Assembly (NCBI GenBank): GCA_949128115.1
Contig: OX421967.1
Span: 62,570,855-62,634,854, forward strand
Source: Anaspis maculata
Taxonomy: Eukaryota; Arthropoda; Insecta; Coleoptera; Scraptiidae
Direction of reading: 5' to 3'
Length of the DNA: 64,000 nt
Part shown: piece by piece, positions 14,082 through 28,300 of the stretch
How positions within the stretch are numbered: the first letter of the stretch is position 1
How the letters are laid out: the number at the start of each line of letters is the position of its first letter
Made by a program: the position numbers and the translations under genes
Notes under the pieces: generated by a model
What the model was told of the DNA's origin: nothing
The model's database searches: none
What the model saw: the letters and a program-made list of their open reading frames with translations, nothing else

Positions 14082-16140
14082 TCGTGTCAAACGCTATAAC
14101 TCACGAACGGCCGGAGTTATCACACAACTTCAAACTCCATCGTGATCAAAAAATTGTTGGCCACAATATAACAAGAGATTCACGTCGATACGTTCACTAA
14201 TAAGGGAGATAGGCTCAATTTGTGTCAAACGCTATTACTTACGAACGGGCGGAGTTATCACACAACTTCAAACTCCATCGTGATCAAAAAATTGTTGGCC
14301 ACAATATGACGAAAGATTCACGTCAATACGTCCACTAATAAGGGAGATAGGCTCAATTTGTGTCAAACGCTATTACTTACGAACGGGCGGAGTTATCACA
14401 CAACTTCAAACTCCATCGTGATCAAAAAATTGTTGGCCACAATATGACGAAAGATTCACGTCAATACGTCCACTAATAAGGAAGATAGGCTTAATTTGTG
14501 TCAAACGCTATTACTCACGAACGGGCGGAGTTATCACACAACTTCAAACTCCATCGTGATCAAAAAATTGTTGGCCACAATATGACGAAAAATTCACGTC
14601 GATACGTCCACTAATAAGGGAGATGGACTTATTTTGTGTCAAACGCTATAACTCACGAACGGGCGGAGTTATCACACAACTTCAAACTCCATCGTGATCA
14701 AAAATATGTTGGCCACAATATGACGAAAGATTCACGTCGATACGTCCACTCATAAGAGAGATAGACTTATTTTGTGTCAAACGCTATAACTCACGAACGG
14801 CCGGAGTTATCACACAACTTCAAACTCCATCGTGATCAAAAAATTGTTGGCCACAATATGACGAAAGATTCACGTCGATACGTCCACTAATAAGGGAGAT
14901 AGGCTTAATTTGTGTCAAACGCTATAACTCACAAACGGGCGGAGTTATCACACAACTTCAAACTTCATCGTGATCAAAAAATTGTTGGCCACAATATAAC
15001 AAAAGATTTACGTCGATACGTCCACTAATGAGGGAGATAGACTTATTTTGTGTCAAACGCTATAACTCACGAACAAGTGGAGTTATCACACAACTTCAAA
15101 CTCCATCGTGATCAAAAAATTGTTGGCCACAATATGACGGAAGATTCACGTCAATACGTCAACTAATAAGGGAGATAGGCTTAATTTGTGTCAAACGCTA
15201 TTACTCACGAACGGGCGGAGTTATCACACAACTTCAAACTCCATCGTGATCAAAAAATTGTTGGCCACAATATAACAAAAGATTCACGTCGATACGTCCA
15301 CTAATAAGGGAGATAGGCTTAATTTGTGTCAAACGCTATAACTCACGAACGGGCGGAGTTATCACACAACTTCAAACTCCATCGTGATCAAAAAATTGTT
15401 GGCCACAATATGACGAAAAGTTCACGTCGATACGTCCACTAATAAGGGAGATAGGCCTCATTTGTGTCAAACGATATAACTCACGAACGGGCAGAGTTAT
15501 CACACAACTTCAAACTCCATCGTGATCAAAAAAATGTTGGCCACAATATGACGAAAGATTCACGTCGATACGTCCACTAATAAGGGAGATAGGCCTCATT
15601 TGTGTCAAACGATATTACTCACGAACGGGCAGAGTTATCACACAACTTCAAACTCCATCGTGATCAAAAATTTGTTGGCCACAATATAACAAAAGATTCA
15701 CGTCGATACGTCCACTAATAAGGGAGATAGGCCCCATTTGTGTCAAACGCTATAACTCACGAACGGGCGGAGTTATCACACAACTTCAAACTCCATCGTG
15801 ATCAAAAATTTGTTGGCCACAATATGACGAAAGATTCACGTCGATACGTCCACTAATAAGGGAGATAGGTTCAATTTGTGTCAAACGCTATTACTCACGA
15901 ACGGGCGGAGTTATCACACAACTCCAAACTCCATCGTGATCAAAAAATTGTTGGCAACAATATAACAAAAGATTCACGTCGATACGTCCACCAATAAAGG
16001 AGATGGGCTTCATTTGTGTCAAACGCTATAACTCACGAACGAGCGGAGTTATCACACAACTTCAAACTCCATCGTGATCAAAAAATTGTTGGCAACAATA
16101 TAACAAAAGATTCACGTCGATACGTTCACTAATAAGGGAG
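9753..16140 (+). repeat. 8.1-kb array segment, copy 2 (shortened)
   Basis: Second copy of the preceding segment. Relative to copy 1 it has one extra monomer near 10.56-10.70 kb and lacks a 4-monomer stretch before 14,081 (the offset drops to 7,728 = 56 x 138). It also has only one instance of the 9-monomer unit that is doubled in copy 1. All differences of size are whole monomers, as expected from unequal exchange in register. Confidence 0.85.
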
Positions 16141-19100
16141 ATAGGCCTCATTTGTGTCAAACGCTATAACTCACGAACGGGCGGAGTTATCACACAACTT
16201 CAAACTCCATCGTGATCAAAAAATTGTTGGCCACAATATGACGAAAAATTCACGTCGATACGTCCACTAATAAGGGAGATAGACTTATTTTGTGTCAAAC
16301 GCTATAACTCACGAACGGGCGGAGTTATCACACAACTTCAAACTCCATCGTGATCAAAAAATTGTTGGCCACAATCTGACGATAGATTCACGTCGATACG
16401 TCCACTAATGAGGGAGATAGACTTATTTTGTGTCAAACGCTATAACTCACGAACTGGCGGAGTTATCACACAACTTCAAACTCCATCGTGATCAAAAATA
16501 TGTTGGCCACAATATGACGTAAGATTCACGTCGATACGTCCACTCATAAGGGAGATAGACTTATTTTGTGTCAAACGCTATAACTCACGAACGGCCGGAG
16601 TTATCACACAACTTCAGACTCCATCGTGATCAAAAAATTGTTGGCCACAATATAACAAAAGATTCACGTCGATACGTTCACTAATAAGGGAGATAGGCCT
16701 CATTTGTGTCAAACGCTATAACTCACGAACGGGCGGAGTTATCACACAACTTCAAACTTCATCGTGATCACAAAATTGTTGACCATAATATGACGAAAGA
16801 TTCACGTCGATACGTCCACTAATAAGGGAGATAGGCTAAATTTGTGTCAAACGCTATTACTCACGACTGGGCGGAGTTATCACACAACTTCAAACTTCAT
16901 CGTGATCAAAACATTGTTGGCCACAATATAACAAAAAATCACGTCAATACGTACACTAATAAGGGAGATAGACTTATTTTGTGTCAAACGCTATAACTCA
17001 CGAACGGGCGGAGTTATCACACAACTTCAAACTCCATCGTGATCAAAGAATTGTTGGCCACAATATGACGGAAAATTCACGTCAATACGTCCACTATTAA
17101 GGGAGATAGGCTCAATTTGTGTCAAACGCTATAACTCACGAACGGGCGGAGTTATCACACAACTTCAAACTCCATCGTGATCAAAAAATTGTTGGCCACA
17201 ATATAACAAAAGATTCACGTCGATACGTCCACTAATAAGGGGGATAGACTTATTTTGTGTCAAACGCTATTACTCACGAACGGGCGGAGTTATCACACAA
17301 CTTCAAACTCCATCGTGATCAAAAAATTGTTGGCCACAATATGACGAAAAATTCACGTCGATACGTCCACTAATAAGGGAGATGGACTTATTTTGTGTCA
17401 AACGCTATAACTCACGAACGGGCGGAGTTATCACACAACTTCAAACTCCATCGTGATCAAAAATATGTTGGCCACAATATGACGAAAAATTCACGTCGAT
17501 ACGTCCACTCTCAAGGGAGATAGACTTATTTTGTGTCAAACGCTATAACTCACGAACAGGCGGAGTTATCACACAACTTCAAACTCCATCGTGATCAAAG
17601 AATTGTTGGCCACAATATGACGAAAGATTCACGTCGATACGTCCACTAATAAGGGAGATAGGCTCAATTTGTGTCAAACGCTATAACTCACGAACAGGCG
17701 GAGTTATCACACAACGTCAAACTCCATCGTGATCAAAAAATTGTTGGCCACAATATGACGAAAGATTCACGTCGATACGTCCACTAATAAGGGAGATAGG
17801 CTCAGTTTGCGTCAAACGCTATTACTCACGAACCGGCAGAGTTATCACACAACTTCAAACTCCATCGTGATCAAAAAATTGTTGGCCACAATATAACAAA
17901 TGATTCACGTCGATACGTCCACTAATAAGGGAGATAGGCCTCATTTGTGTCAAACGCTATAACTCACGAACGGGCGGAGTTATCACACAACTTCAAACTC
18001 CATCGTGATCAAAAATTTGTTGGCCACAATATAACAAAAGATTCACGTCGATACGTCCACTAATAAGGGAGATAGACTTATTTTGTGTCAAACGCTATTA
18101 CTCACGAACGGGCGGAGTTATCACACAACTTCAAACTCCATCGTGATCAAAAAATTGTTGGCCACAATATGACGAAAAATTCACGTCGATACGTCCACTA
18201 ATAAGGGAGATGGACTTATTTTGTGTCAAACGCTATAACTCACGAACGGGCGGAGTTATCACACAACTTCAAACTCCATCGTGATCAAAAATATGTTGGC
18301 CACAATATGACGAAAAATTCACGTCGATACGTCCACTCTCAAGGGAGATAGACTTATTTTGTGTCAAACGCTATAACTCACGAACGGCCGGAGTTATCAC
18401 ACAACTTCAAACTCCATCGTGATCAAAAAATTGTTGGCCACAATATAACAAGAGATTCACGTCGATACGTTCACTAATAAGGGAGATAGGCCTCATTTGT
18501 GTCAAACGCTATAACTCACGAACGGGCGGAGTTATCACACAACTTCAAGCTCCATCGTGATCAAAAAATTGTTGGCCACAATATGACGGAAGATTCACGT
18601 CGATACGTCCACTAATAAGGGAGATAGACTTATTTTGTGTCAAACGCTATAACTTACGAACGGGCGGAGTTATCACACAACTTCAAACTCCATCGTGATT
18701 AAAAAATTGTTGGTCACAATATGACGAGAGATTCACGTCGATACGTCCACTAATAAGGGAGATAGACTTGTTTCGTGTCAAACGCTATAACTCACGAACG
18801 GGCGGAGTTATCACACAACTTCAAACTCCATCGTGATCAAAAAATTGTTGGCCACAATATGACGGAAGATTCACGTCGATACGTCCACTAATAAGGGAGA
18901 TAGACTTATTTTGTGTCAAACGCTATAACTCACGAACGGGCGGAGTTATCACACAACTTCAAACTCCATCGTGATCAAAAATATGTTGGCCACAATATGA
19001 CGAAAGATTCACGTTGATACGTCCACTCATAAGGGAGATAGACTTATTTTGTGTCAAACGCTATAACTCACGAACGGCCGGAATTATCACACAACTTCAA

Positions 19101-19714
19101 ACTCCATCGTGATCAAAAAATTGTTGGCCACAATATGACGAAAGATTCACGTCAATACGTCCAATAATAAGGATGATAGGCTTAATTTGTGTCAAACGCT
19201 ATTACTCACGAACGGGCGGAGTTATCACACAACTTCAAACTCCATCGTGATCAAAAAATTGTTGGCCACAATATGACGGAAGATTCACGTCGATACGTCC
19301 ACTAATAAGGGAGATAGGTTCAATTTGTGTCAAACGCTATTACTCACGAACGGGCGGAGTTATCATACAACTCCAAACTCCATCGTGATCAAAAAATTGT
19401 TGGCAACAATATAACAAAAGATTCACGTCGATACGTCCACTAATAAAGGAGATGGGCCTCATTTGTGTCAAACGCTATAACTCACGAACGAGCGGAGTTA
19501 TCACACAACTTCAAACTCCATCGTGATCAAAAAATTGTTGGCCACAATATAACAAAAGATTCACGTCAATACGTCCACTAATGAGGGAGATAGGCCTCAT
19601 TTGTGTCAAACGCCATAACTCACGAACAGGCGGAGTTATCACACAACTTCAAACTCCATCGTGATCAAAAAATTGTTGGTCACGATATGACGAAAGATTC
19701 ACGTCGATACGTCC
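14058..19714 (+). repeat. 41-monomer tandem duplication, unit 1
   Basis: Left unit of a direct tandem duplication with period 5,657 bp (41 x 138 minus 1). Private variants fix the offset: TTCGTG at 14,081 and 19,738; CGACTGGG at 16,864 and 22,521; TTTCGTG at 18,771 and 24,428. The AAAAAATCACG monomer with a 1-bp deletion, near 16,937, also has a partner in unit 2. That deletion accounts for the period being one base short of 41 monomers. Confidence 0.92.
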
Positions 19715-22700
19715 ACTCATAAGGGAGATAGACTTATTTCGTGTCAAACGCTATAACTCACGAACGGCCGGAGTTATCACACAACTTCAAACTCCATCGT
19801 GATCAAAAAATTGTTGGCCACAATATAACAAGAGATTCACGTCGATACGTTCACTAATAAGGGAGATAGGCTCAATTTGTGTCAAACGCTATTACTTACG
19901 AACGGGCGGAGTTATCACACAACTTCAAACTCCATCGTGATCAAAAAATTGTTGGCCACAATATGACGAAAGATTCACGTCAATACGTCCACTAATAAGG
20001 GAGATAGGCTCAATTTGTGTCAAACGCTATTACTTACGAACGGGCGGAGTTATCACACAACTTCAAACTCCATCGTGATCAAAAAATTGTTGGCCACAAT
20101 ATGACGAAAGATTCACGTCAATACGTCCACTAATAAGGAAGATAGGCTTAATTTGTGTCAAACGCTATTACTCACGAACGGGCGGAGTTATCACACAACT
20201 TCAAACTCCATCGTGATCAAAAAATTGTTGGCCACAATATGACGAAAAATTCACGTCGATACGTCCACTAATAAGGGAGATGGACTTATTTTGTGTCAAA
20301 CGCTATAACTCACGAACGGGCGGAGTTATCACACAACTTCAAACTCCATCGTGATCAAAAATATGTTGGCCACAATATGACGAAAGATTCACGTCGATAC
20401 GTCCACTCATAAGAGAGATAGACTTATTTTGTGTCAAACGCTATAACTCACGAACGGCCGGAGTTATCACACAACTTCAAACTCCATCGTGATCAAAAAA
20501 TTGTTGGCCACAATATGACGAAAGATTCACGTCGATACGTCCACTAATAAGGGAGATAGGCTTAATTTGTGTCAAACGCTATAACTCACAAACGGGCGGA
20601 GTTATCACACAACTTCAAACTTCATCGTGATCAAAAAATTGTTGGCCACAATATAACAAAAGATTTACGTCGATACGTCCACTAATGAGGGAGATAGACT
20701 TATTTTGTGTCAAACGCTATAACTCACGAACAAGTGGAGTTATCACACAACTTCAAACTCCATCGTGATCAAAAAATTGTTGGCCACAATATGACGGAAG
20801 ATTCACGTCAATACGTCAACTAATAAGGGAGATAGGCTTAATTTGTGTCAAACGCTATTACTCACGAACGGGCGGAGTTATCACACAACTTCAAACTCCA
20901 TCGTGATCAAAAAATTGTTGGCCACAATATAACAAAAGATTCACGTCGATACGTCCACTAATAAGGGAGATAGGCTTAATTTGTGTCAAACGCTATAACT
21001 CACGAACGGGCGGAGTTATCACACAACTTCAAACTCCATCGTGATCAAAAAATTGTTGGCCACAATATGACGAAAAGTTCACGTCGATACGTCCACTAAT
21101 AAGGGAGATAGGCCTCATTTGTGTCAAACGATATAACTCACGAACGGGCAGAGTTATCACACAACTTCAAACTCCATCGTGATCAAAAAAATGTTGGCCA
21201 CAATATGACGAAAGATTCACGTCGATACGTCCACTAATAAGGGAGATAGGCCTCATTTGTGTCAAACGATATTACTCACGAACGGGCAGAGTTATCACAC
21301 AACTTCAAACTCCATCGTGATCAAAAATTTGTTGGCCACAATATAACAAAAGATTCACGTCGATACGTCCACTAATAAGGGAGATAGGCCCCATTTGTGT
21401 CAAACGCTATAACTCACGAACGGGCGGAGTTATCACACAACTTCAAACTCCATCGTGATCAAAAATTTGTTGGCCACAATATGACGAAAGATTCACGTCG
21501 ATACGTCCACTAATAAGGGAGATAGGTTCAATTTGTGTCAAACGCTATTACTCACGAACGGGCGGAGTTATCACACAACTCCAAACTCCATCGTGATCAA
21601 AAAATTGTTGGCAACAATATAACAAAAGATTCACGTCGATACGTCCACCAATAAAGGAGATGGGCTTCATTTGTGTCAAACGCTATAACTCACGAACGAG
21701 CGGAGTTATCACACAACTTCAAACTCCATCGTGATCAAAAAATTGTTGGCAACAATATAACAAAAGATTCACGTCGATACGTTCACTAATAAGGGAGATA
21801 GGCCTCATTTGTGTCAAACGCTATAACTCACGAACGGGCGGAGTTATCACACAACTTCAAACTCCATCGTGATCAAAAAATTGTTGGCCACAATATGACG
21901 AAAAATTCACGTCGATACGTCCACTAATAAGGGAGATAGACTTATTTTGTGTCAAACGCTATAACTCACGAACGGGCGGAGTTATCACACAACTTCAAAC
22001 TCCATCGTGATCAAAAAATTGTTGGCCACAATCTGACGATAGATTCACGTCGATACGTCCACTAATGAGGGAGATAGACTTATTTTGTGTCAAACGCTAT
22101 AACTCACGAACTGGCGGAGTTATCACACAACTTCAAACTCCATCGTGATCAAAAATATGTTGGCCACAATATGACGTAAGATTCACGTCGATACGTCCAC
22201 TCATAAGGGAGATAGACTTATTTTGTGTCAAACGCTATAACTCACGAACGGCCGGAGTTATCACACAACTTCAGACTCCATCGTGATCAAAAAATTGTTG
22301 GCCACAATATAACAAAAGATTCACGTCGATACGTTCACTAATAAGGGAGATAGGCCTCATTTGTGTCAAACGCTATAACTCACGAACGGGCGGAGTTATC
22401 ACACAACTTCAAACTTCATCGTGATCACAAAATTGTTGACCATAATATGACGAAAGATTCACGTCGATACGTCCACTAATAAGGGAGATAGGCTAAATTT
22501 GTGTCAAACGCTATTACTCACGACTGGGCGGAGTTATCACACAACTTCAAACTTCATCGTGATCAAAACATTGTTGGCCACAATATAACAAAAAATCACG
22601 TCAATACGTACACTAATAAGGGAGATAGACTTATTTTGTGTCAAACGCTATAACTCACGAACGGGCGGAGTTATCACACAACTTCAAACTCCATCGTGAT

Positions 22701-25371
22701 CAAAGAATTGTTGGCCACAATATGACGGAAAATTCACGTCAATACGTCCACTATTAAGGGAGATAGGCTCAATTTGTGTCAAACGCTATAACTCACGAAC
22801 GGGCGGAGTTATCACACAACTTCAAACTCCATCGTGATCAAAAAATTGTTGGCCACAATATAACAAAAGATTCACGTCGATACGTCCACTAATAAGGGGG
22901 ATAGACTTATTTTGTGTCAAACGCTATTACTCACGAACGGGCGGAGTTATCACACAACTTCAAACTCCATCGTGATCAAAAAATTGTTGGCCACAATATG
23001 ACGAAAAATTCACGTCGATACGTCCACTAATAAGGGAGATGGACTTATTTTGTGTCAAACGCTATAACTCACGAACGGGCGGAGTTATCACACAACTTCA
23101 AACTCCATCGTGATCAAAAATATGTTGGCCACAATATGACGAAAAATTCACGTCGATACGTCCACTCTCAAGGGAGATAGACTTATTTTGTGTCAAACGC
23201 TATAACTCACGAACAGGCGGAGTTATCACACAACTTCAAACTCCATCGTGATCAAAGAATTGTTGGCCACAATATGACGAAAGATTCACGTCGATACGTC
23301 CACTAATAAGGGAGATAGGCTCAATTTGTGTCAAACGCTATAACTCACGAACAGGCGGAGTTATCACACAACGTCAAACTCCATCGTGATCAAAAAATTG
23401 TTGGCCACAATATGACGAAAGATTCACGTCGATACGTCCACTAATAAGGGAGATAGGCTCAGTTTGCGTCAAACGCTATTACTCACGAACCGGCAGAGTT
23501 ATCACACAACTTCAAACTCCATCGTGATCAAAAAATTGTTGGCCACAATATAACAAATGATTCACGTCGATACGTCCACTAATAAGGGAGATAGGCCTCA
23601 TTTGTGTCAAACGCTATAACTCACGAACGGGCGGAGTTATCACACAACTTCAAACTCCATCGTGATCAAAAATTTGTTGGCCACAATATAACAAAAGATT
23701 CACGTCGATACGTCCACTAATAAGGGAGATAGACTTATTTTGTGTCAAACGCTATTACTCACGAACGGGCGGAGTTATCACACAACTTCAAACTCCATCG
23801 TGATCAAAAAATTGTTGGCCACAATATGACGAAAAATTCACGTCGATACGTCCACTAATAAGGGAGATGGACTTATTTTGTGTCAAACGCTATAACTCAC
23901 GAACGGGCGGAGTTATCACACAACTTCAAACTCCATCGTGATCAAAAATATGTTGGCCACAATATGACGAAAAATTCACGTCGATACGTCCACTCTCAAG
24001 GGAGATAGACTTATTTTGTGTCAAACGCTATAACTCACGAACGGCCGGAGTTATCACACAACTTCAAACTCCATCGTGATCAAAAAATTGTTGGCCACAA
24101 TATAACAAGAGATTCACGTCGATACGTTCACTAATAAGGGAGATAGGCCTCATTTGTGTCAAACGCTATAACTCACGAACGGGCGGAGTTATCACACAAC
24201 TTCAAGCTCCATCGTGATCAAAAAATTGTTGGCCACAATATGACGGAAGATTCACGTCGATACGTCCACTAATAAGGGAGATAGACTTATTTTGTGTCAA
24301 ACGCTATAACTTACGAACGGGCGGAGTTATCACACAACTTCAAACTCCATCGTGATTAAAAAATTGTTGGTCACAATATGACGAGAGATTCACGTCGATA
24401 CGTCCACTAATAAGGGAGATAGACTTGTTTCGTGTCAAACGCTATAACTCACGAACGGGCGGAGTTATCACACAACTTCAAACTCCATCGTGATCAAAAA
24501 ATTGTTGGCCACAATATGACGGAAGATTCACGTCGATACGTCCACTAATAAGGGAGATAGACTTATTTTGTGTCAAACGCTATAACTCACGAACGGGCGG
24601 AGTTATCACACAACTTCAAACTCCATCGTGATCAAAAATATGTTGGCCACAATATGACGAAAGATTCACGTTGATACGTCCACTCATAAGGGAGATAGAC
24701 TTATTTTGTGTCAAACGCTATAACTCACGAACGGCCGGAATTATCACACAACTTCAAACTCCATCGTGATCAAAAAATTGTTGGCCACAATATGACGAAA
24801 GATTCACGTCAATACGTCCAATAATAAGGATGATAGGCTTAATTTGTGTCAAACGCTATTACTCACGAACGGGCGGAGTTATCACACAACTTCAAACTCC
24901 ATCGTGATCAAAAAATTGTTGGCCACAATATGACGGAAGATTCACGTCGATACGTCCACTAATAAGGGAGATAGGTTCAATTTGTGTCAAACGCTATTAC
25001 TCACGAACGGGCGGAGTTATCATACAACTCCAAACTCCATCGTGATCAAAAAATTGTTGGCAACAATATAACAAAAGATTCACGTCGATACGTCCACTAA
25101 TAAAGGAGATGGGCCTCATTTGTGTCAAACGCTATAACTCACGAACGAGCGGAGTTATCACACAACTTCAAACTCCATCGTGATCAAAAAATTGTTGGCC
25201 ACAATATAACAAAAGATTCACGTCAATACGTCCACTAATGAGGGAGATAGGCCTCATTTGTGTCAAACGCCATAACTCACGAACAGGCGGAGTTATCACA
25301 CAACTTCAAACTCCATCGTGATCAAAAAATTGTTGGTCACGATATGACGAAAGATTCACGTCGATACGTCC
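19715..25371 (+). repeat. 41-monomer tandem duplication, unit 2
   Basis: Right unit of the 5,657-bp duplication, near-identical to unit 1 at every private variant I compared. The junction lies near 19,715, where a monomer beginning like the end of the unit (GGTCACGATATGACG) runs into CACTCATAAGGG. At the right end the same monomer instead runs into CACTTATAAGGG and CTTCTTTTG, the start of the copy-3 block. Confidence 0.92.
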
Positions 25372-25389
25372 ACTTATAAGGGAGATAGA

Positions 25390-28300
25390 CTTCTTTTGTG
25401 TCAAACTTTATTCTCAAGAACATGCGGAGTTATCAAACAACTTCAAACTCCATCGTGATCAAAAAATTGTTGGCCACAATATTACGAAAGATTCACGTCG
25501 ATACGTCCACTAATAAGGGAGATAGACTTATTTTGTGTCAAACGCTATAACTTACGAACGGGCGGAGTTATCACACAACTTCAAACTCCATCGTGATCAG
25601 AAAATTGTTGGCCACAATATGACGAAAGATTCACGTCAATACGTCCACTAATAAGGGAGATAGACTTGTTTTGTGTCAAACGCTATAACTCACGAACGGG
25701 CGGAGTTATCACACAACTTCAAACTCCATCGTGATCAAAAAATTGTTGGCCACAATATGACGAAAGATTCACGTCGATACGTCCACTAATAAGGGAGATA
25801 GGCCTCATTTGTGTCAAACGCTATAACTCACGAACGGGCGGAGTTATCACACAACTTCAAACTCCATCGTGATCAAAAAATTGTTGGCCACAATATAACA
25901 AAAAATTCACGTCGATACGTCCACTAAGAAGGGAGATAGACTTATTTTGTGTCAAACGCTATAACTCACGAACGGGCGGAGTTATCACACAACTTCAAAC
26001 TCCATCGTGATCAAAAAATTGTTGGCCACAATATGACGAAAGATTCACGTCAATACGTCCACTAATAAGGGAGATAGGCTTAATTTGTGTCAAACGCTAT
26101 TACTTACGAACGGGCGGAGTTATCACACAACTTCAAACTCCATCGTGATCAAAAAATTGTTGGCCACAATATGACGAAAGATTTACGTCAATACGTCCTA
26201 TAATAAGGAAGATAGGCTTAATTTGTGTCAAACGCTATTACTCACGAACGGGCGGAGTTATCACACAACTTCAAACTCCATCGTGATCAAATAATGGTTG
26301 GCCACAATATGACGAAAGATTCACGTCGATACGTCCACTAATAAGGGAGATGGACTTATTTTGTGTCAAACGCTATAACTCACGAACGGGCGGAGTTATC
26401 ACACAACTTCAAACTCCATCGTGATCAAAAATATGTTGGCCACAATATGACGAAAGATTCACGTCGATACGTCCACTCATAAGGGAGATAGACTTATTTT
26501 GTGTCAAACGCTATAACTCACGAACGGCCGGAGTTATCACACAACTTCAAACTCCATCGTGATCAAAAAATTGTTGGCCACAATATAACAAGAGATTCAC
26601 GTCGATACGTTCACTAATAAGGGAGATAGGCCTCATTTGTGTCAAACGCTATAACTCACGAACGGGCGGAGTTATCACACAACTTCAAACTCCATCGTGA
26701 TCAAAAAATTGTTGGCCACAATATGACGAAAGATTCACGTCGATACGTCCACTAATAAGGAAGATAGACTTATTTTGTGTCAAACGCTATAACTCAAGAA
26801 CATGCGGAGTTATCAAACAACTTCAAACTCCATCGTGATCAAAAAATTGTTGGCCACAATATGACGAAAGATTCACGTCGATACGTCCACTTATAAGGGA
26901 GATAGACTTAATTTGTGTCAAACGCTATTACTCACGAACGGGCGGAGTTATCACACAACTTCAAACTCCATCGTGATCAAAAATATGTTGGCCACAATAT
27001 GACGAAAGATTCACGTCGATACGTCCACTTATAAGGGAGATAGACTTAATTTGTGTCAAACGCTATTACTCACGAACGGGCGGAGTTATCACACAACTTC
27101 AAACTCCATCGTGATCAAAAAATTGTTGGCCACAATATGACGAAAGATTCACGTCGATACGTCCACTAATAAGGAAGATAGGCCTCATTTGTGTCAAACG
27201 CTATAACTCACGAACGGGCGGAGTTATCACACAACTTCAAACTCCATCGTGATCAAAAAATTGTTGGCCACAATATGACGAAAAATTCACGTCAATACGT
27301 CCACTAATAAGGAAGATAGGCTTAATTTGTGTCAAACGCTATTACCCACGAACGGGCGGAGTTATCACACAACTCCAAACTCCATCGTGATCAAAAAATT
27401 GTTGGCAACAATATAACAAAAGATTCACGTCGATACGTCCACCAATAAAGGAGATGGGCTTCATTTGTGTCAAACGCTATAACTCACGAACGGGCGGAGT
27501 TATCACACAACTTCAAACTCCATCGTGATCAAAAATATGTTGGCCACAATATGACGAAAGATTCACGTCGATACGTCCACTTATAAGGGAGATAGACTTA
27601 TTTTGTGTCAAACGCTATAACTCACGAACGGCCGGAGTTATCACACAACTCCAAACTCCATCGTAATCAAAAAATTGTTGGCAACAATATAACAAAAGAT
27701 TCACGTCGATACGTCCACCAATAAAGGAGATGGGCTTCATTTGTGTCAAACGCTATAACTCACGAACGGGCGGAGTTATCACACAACTTCAAACTCCATC
27801 GTGATCAAAAATATGTTGGCCACAATATGACGAAAGATTCACGTCGATACGTCCACTCATAAGGGAGATAGACTTATTTGGTGTCAAACGCTATAACTCA
27901 CGAACGGCCGGAGTTATCACACAACTTCAAACTCCATCGTGATCAAAAAATTGTTGGCCACAATATAACAAGAGATTCACGTCGATACGTTCACTAATAA
28001 GGGAGATAGGCCTCATTTGTGTCAAACGCTATAACTCACGAACGGGCGGAGTTATCACACAACTTCAAACTCCATCGTGATCAAAAAATTGTTGACCACA
28101 ATATGACGAATGATTCACGTCGATACGTCCACTAATAAGGAAGATAGACTTATTTTGTGTCAAACGCTCTAACTCACGAACGGGCGGAGTTATCACACAA
28201 CTTCAAACTCCATCGTGATCAAAAAATTGTTGGCCACGATATGACGAAAGATTCACGTCGATACGTCCACCAATAAGGGAGATAGACTTATTTTGTGTCA

